Below, in pieces: positions 62,335-64,000 of a DNA stretch of 64,000 nucleotides. The first letter of the stretch is position 1; every line of letters starts with the position of its first letter. The stretch is from Fontisubflavum oceani (GTDB taxonomy: Bacteria > Pseudomonadota > Alphaproteobacteria > Rhodobacterales > Rhodobacteraceae), in contig NZ_CP129111.1 in NCBI RefSeq assembly GCF_030407165.1, positions 806,001-870,000 on the forward strand, in the 5' to 3' direction. The position numbers and the translations under genes were made by a program. The notes beneath the pieces were generated by a model. That model did not search any database and was not told the DNA's origin. It was given only the letters and a program-made list of their open reading frames with translations.

Positions 62335-62718
62335 ATGAAGCCATCCGTGGCCATTTTGCGGTTGGACGAACCCGCGCGGTTCAACCCGGACCAGCTTGAG
62401 AAGCTATGCACCGAGTTGGGCGAAGTACGCGCTGAGTCAGAGGTCGCCGACGCGCTTGGCGTTATCGGCAAGCTTCTTCAGGACGTCGAAAACCTTGATC
62501 AAGGCCAGCATCCGCACGGGTTAGGCCAGCCGGTTCGTCACCTGATTGCGGCATCCGACAGAATTGGGATGGCGACCCTCGCGCGGGCTGCACGCAATGT
62601 GGAAATGGCCCAGGCAAGCGGCGATGCGGTCGCGCTCTCGGCAACCTTGGCGCGGCTGCAACGGGTGGGCGAGCGCTCGATTCTGGCGATTTGGGACCTG
62701 GAAGACCTCTCAGGCTGA
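62335..62718 (+). CDS. HPt-like helical protein
   Basis: 127 aa, not in a family I can name. The C-terminal half reads like a histidine phosphotransfer (HPt) module: H69 in R-H-L-I-A-A-S-D-R-I-G-M-A-T-L-A-R-A-A-R with G and A spaced as in H-x-L-K-G-x-x-x-x-x-G, then an amphipathic hairpin A-L-S-A-T-L-A-R-L-Q. The Lys after the His is Ile here, so the match is partial. Divergent from carbonic anhydrase, ahead of the aminopeptidase. No kinase is beside it. Confidence 0.6.
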   Translation: MKPSVAILRLDEPARFNPDQLEKLCTELGEVRAESEVADALGVIGKLLQDVENLDQGQHPHGLGQPVRHLIAASDRIGMATLARAARNVEMAQASGDAVALSATLARLQRVGERSILAIWDLEDLSG

Positions 62719-62777
62719 AGGGGGCTTGCGGCAGGGATCGGGCACGCTAGGGTGGCGACATCTTAGGAAAGTGCCCA

Positions 62778-64000
62778 ATGCCAGCCCGATTTAGCGAAGC
62801 CAAAACCGATACCATTCCGATCCGATTGATCGCCCCTGCCGACGTGCCGGATGCCTTCGCCGATCTGACCGAAGCGCAGAGATCTTGGATCGATCATATG
62901 GGATTTGCCGCCAAACCCGGCCAAGTCTTGAGTTTGGCGGATGCATCGGGTCGACCGGCACTGGCCCTAATTGGCCTCGGCAAACCCGAAGTGCGGAAAC
63001 GCACACGGTTTGCCGTCGGTGCCGCTATCGCCCAACTGCCGGCGGACACCTATCGCATCGACGCGTTGCCTGAGGACGTGTCAGGCGACGAGGTCGGGTT
63101 GGGCTATCTCCTGTCGTGCTATCGCTTCGACCGATACCGGAACCAACCGCGAGTGAAAGCCGGATTGGTTGCCCCACCCCAGACCAATGCCGCGAGGCTA
63201 GAGCAAATCGCCGAGGCCGAAGCTCTGACCCGCGACCTGATCAACACACCGGCCGAAGACATGGGACCAGATGCCCTTGAAGCCGCGATGCGCGATCTGG
63301 CGGGCCGGTTTGGCGCGGAGGTGACAGCGACAGAGGGCGAGGCGTTGATTGGTGCCAATCTGCCTTTGATCCACACCGTGGGCCGCGCCGCGACGCGCGC
63401 GCCCCGCCTGTTGGATATGACCTGGGGGAACAGCGGGCCAACGCTGACCCTCGTGGGCAAAGGCGTCTGTTTCGACACCGGCGGATTGAACCTTAAACCC
63501 GGCGCCTCGATGGGCCTGATGAAGAAGGATATGGGCGGTGCGGCCACGGTTCTCGGCCTCGCTCAGATGATCATGAGCGCCGCATTGCCGCTTCGGCTTC
63601 GCGTCTTGATCCCGGCGGTCGAGAACAATGTTGCGGGCAACGCGTTCCGCCCGGGTGATATCCTGACGGCCCGGAATGGGCTGACCGTGGAGATCAATAA
63701 CACCGACGCCGAGGGCCGCTTGGTCTTGGCCGATGCATTGGCGCTGGCAAGCGAGACGCCACCAGATTTGATGATCTCTATGGCCACCCTGACTGGCGCT
63801 GCGCGTGTGGCCGTTGGGCCAGATCTTGCGCCGTTCTACACCGATGACGATCCACTCGCCGCCGCCCTTGCGATGGCCGCGAGTAACGTCGCCGACCCGG
63901 TTTGGCGCATGCCCTTCCACACGCCTTATGAGAGCATGATCGAACCCGGCATCGCCGATCTCGACAATGCGCCGAAGGGCGGATTTGCGGGCTCGATCAC
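62778..64000 (+). CDS. Leucyl aminopeptidase family (M17), cut by window end
   Basis: At least 407 codons from the ATG at 62778 (AGGAAA ahead); it runs off the window at 64000. M17 enzymes are hexameric dizinc aminopeptidases. Motifs: V-G-K-G-V-C-F-D-T-G-G near residue 227, with the metal Lys and Asp, G-L-M-K-K-D-M-G-G-A-A near 250, and the signature N-T-D-A-E-G-R-L near 310. Related to pepA but a shorter family member; the N-terminal domain is only weakly conserved. Confidence 0.92.
   Translation, partial: MPARFSEAKTDTIPIRLIAPADVPDAFADLTEAQRSWIDHMGFAAKPGQVLSLADASGRPALALIGLGKPEVRKRTRFAVGAAIAQLPADTYRIDALPEDVSGDEVGLGYLLSCYRFDRYRNQPRVKAGLVAPPQTNAARLEQIAEAEALTRDLINTPAEDMGPDALEAAMRDLAGRFGAEVTATEGEALIGANLPLIHTVGRAATRAPRLLDMTWGNSGPTLTLVGKGVCFDTGGLNLKPGASMGLMKKDMGGAATVLGLAQMIMSAALPLRLRVLIPAVENNVAGNAFRPGDILTARNGLTVEINNTDAEGRLVLADALALASETPPDLMISMATLTGAARVAVGPDLAPFYTDDDPLAAALAMAASNVADPVWRMPFHTPYESMIEPGIADLDNAPKGGFAGSI

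Noticed and set aside
1..64000. CRISPR arrays, IS elements, prophage, toxin-antitoxin or restriction systems.
   Set aside because: No regular direct repeats, transposase or phage structural motifs were seen; the only DNA methyltransferase is CcrM, without a partner nuclease.

Overview
The window comes from an alphaproteobacterium of the order Rhodobacterales (Roseobacter group), inferred from gene content and order. Pointers are the leuS-lptE-holA run, the xthA-cnoX-LON-Trm112 run, the aminotransferase-ftsK-lolA run, an inositol-phosphatase-like gene followed by DUF4170, kdtA and lpxK, a CcrM-type GANTC methyltransferase, a CenR-like regulator, a Rhodobacter-type porin and the DUF2125/DUF3576 families. 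DNA is GC-rich throughout. I see no phage, IS element, CRISPR array or integrase, so this is chromosomal backbone with a few accessory patches.

Layout. 1-9.4 kb: HspQ, a lytic-transglycosylase-like lipoprotein, then a minus-strand run of amidase, aminotransferase, ftsK and lolA, and a UbiH-type hydroxylase. 8.6-11.2 kb: xthA-cnoX-LON domain-Trm112 operon. 11-16 kb: MFS transporter, CenR-like response regulator, ribA with an overlapping L,D-transpeptidase, a PEBP protein and YggS. 16-22 kb: porin, DUF3576 lipoprotein, leuS-lptE-holA. 22-31 kb: GST, flavoprotein, MscS channel, HNH protein, enoyl-CoA hydratase/SDR pair, DUF2125, PmbA. 30-33.5 kb: LPS-core operon ending kdtA-lpxK. 33.5-41.4 kb: CaiB transferase, DsbA, DUF721, mutY, AlkB, a TetR-cupin pair, ccrM and rnhB. 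41.4-45.1 kb: a patch of small secreted proteins, a membrane-anchored winged-helix protein, a Tat-exported repeat peptide and a JmjC/cupin oxygenase, closed by tRNA-Arg(CCU). 45-55 kb: LacI regulator, sdaA, lipocalin, a convergent ferric-iron ABC pair, MFS, SulP plus universal stress protein. 55-64 kb: DEAD-box helicase, asd, MuiA-like protein, SRPBCC protein, a carbonic anhydrase-SbtA-SbtB operon, an HPt-like protein and a leucyl aminopeptidase cut by the window end.

A window-wide feature is that at least twelve conserved genes have broken reading frames, nine of them by loss of one base in a short homopolymer (usually G or C). The hits include holA and lpxK, which should be essential, so I read these as base-calling or assembly errors rather than pseudogenes. 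They are annotated as full-span genes with the break position given.

The most interesting candidates for something undescribed are the JmjC/cupin oxygenase divergently paired with a Tat-signal peptide whose 46-residue mature part is two copies of a D-x-D-N-G-x-x-T-D-x-G-x-x-x-R-G unit, with four T-D-S-D-T motifs in a linker of the enzyme itself, and the neighbouring membrane protein with a C-terminal OmpR-type winged helix. The carbonic anhydrase-SbtA-SbtB operon and the three GANTC sites upstream of ccrM are also worth a look.
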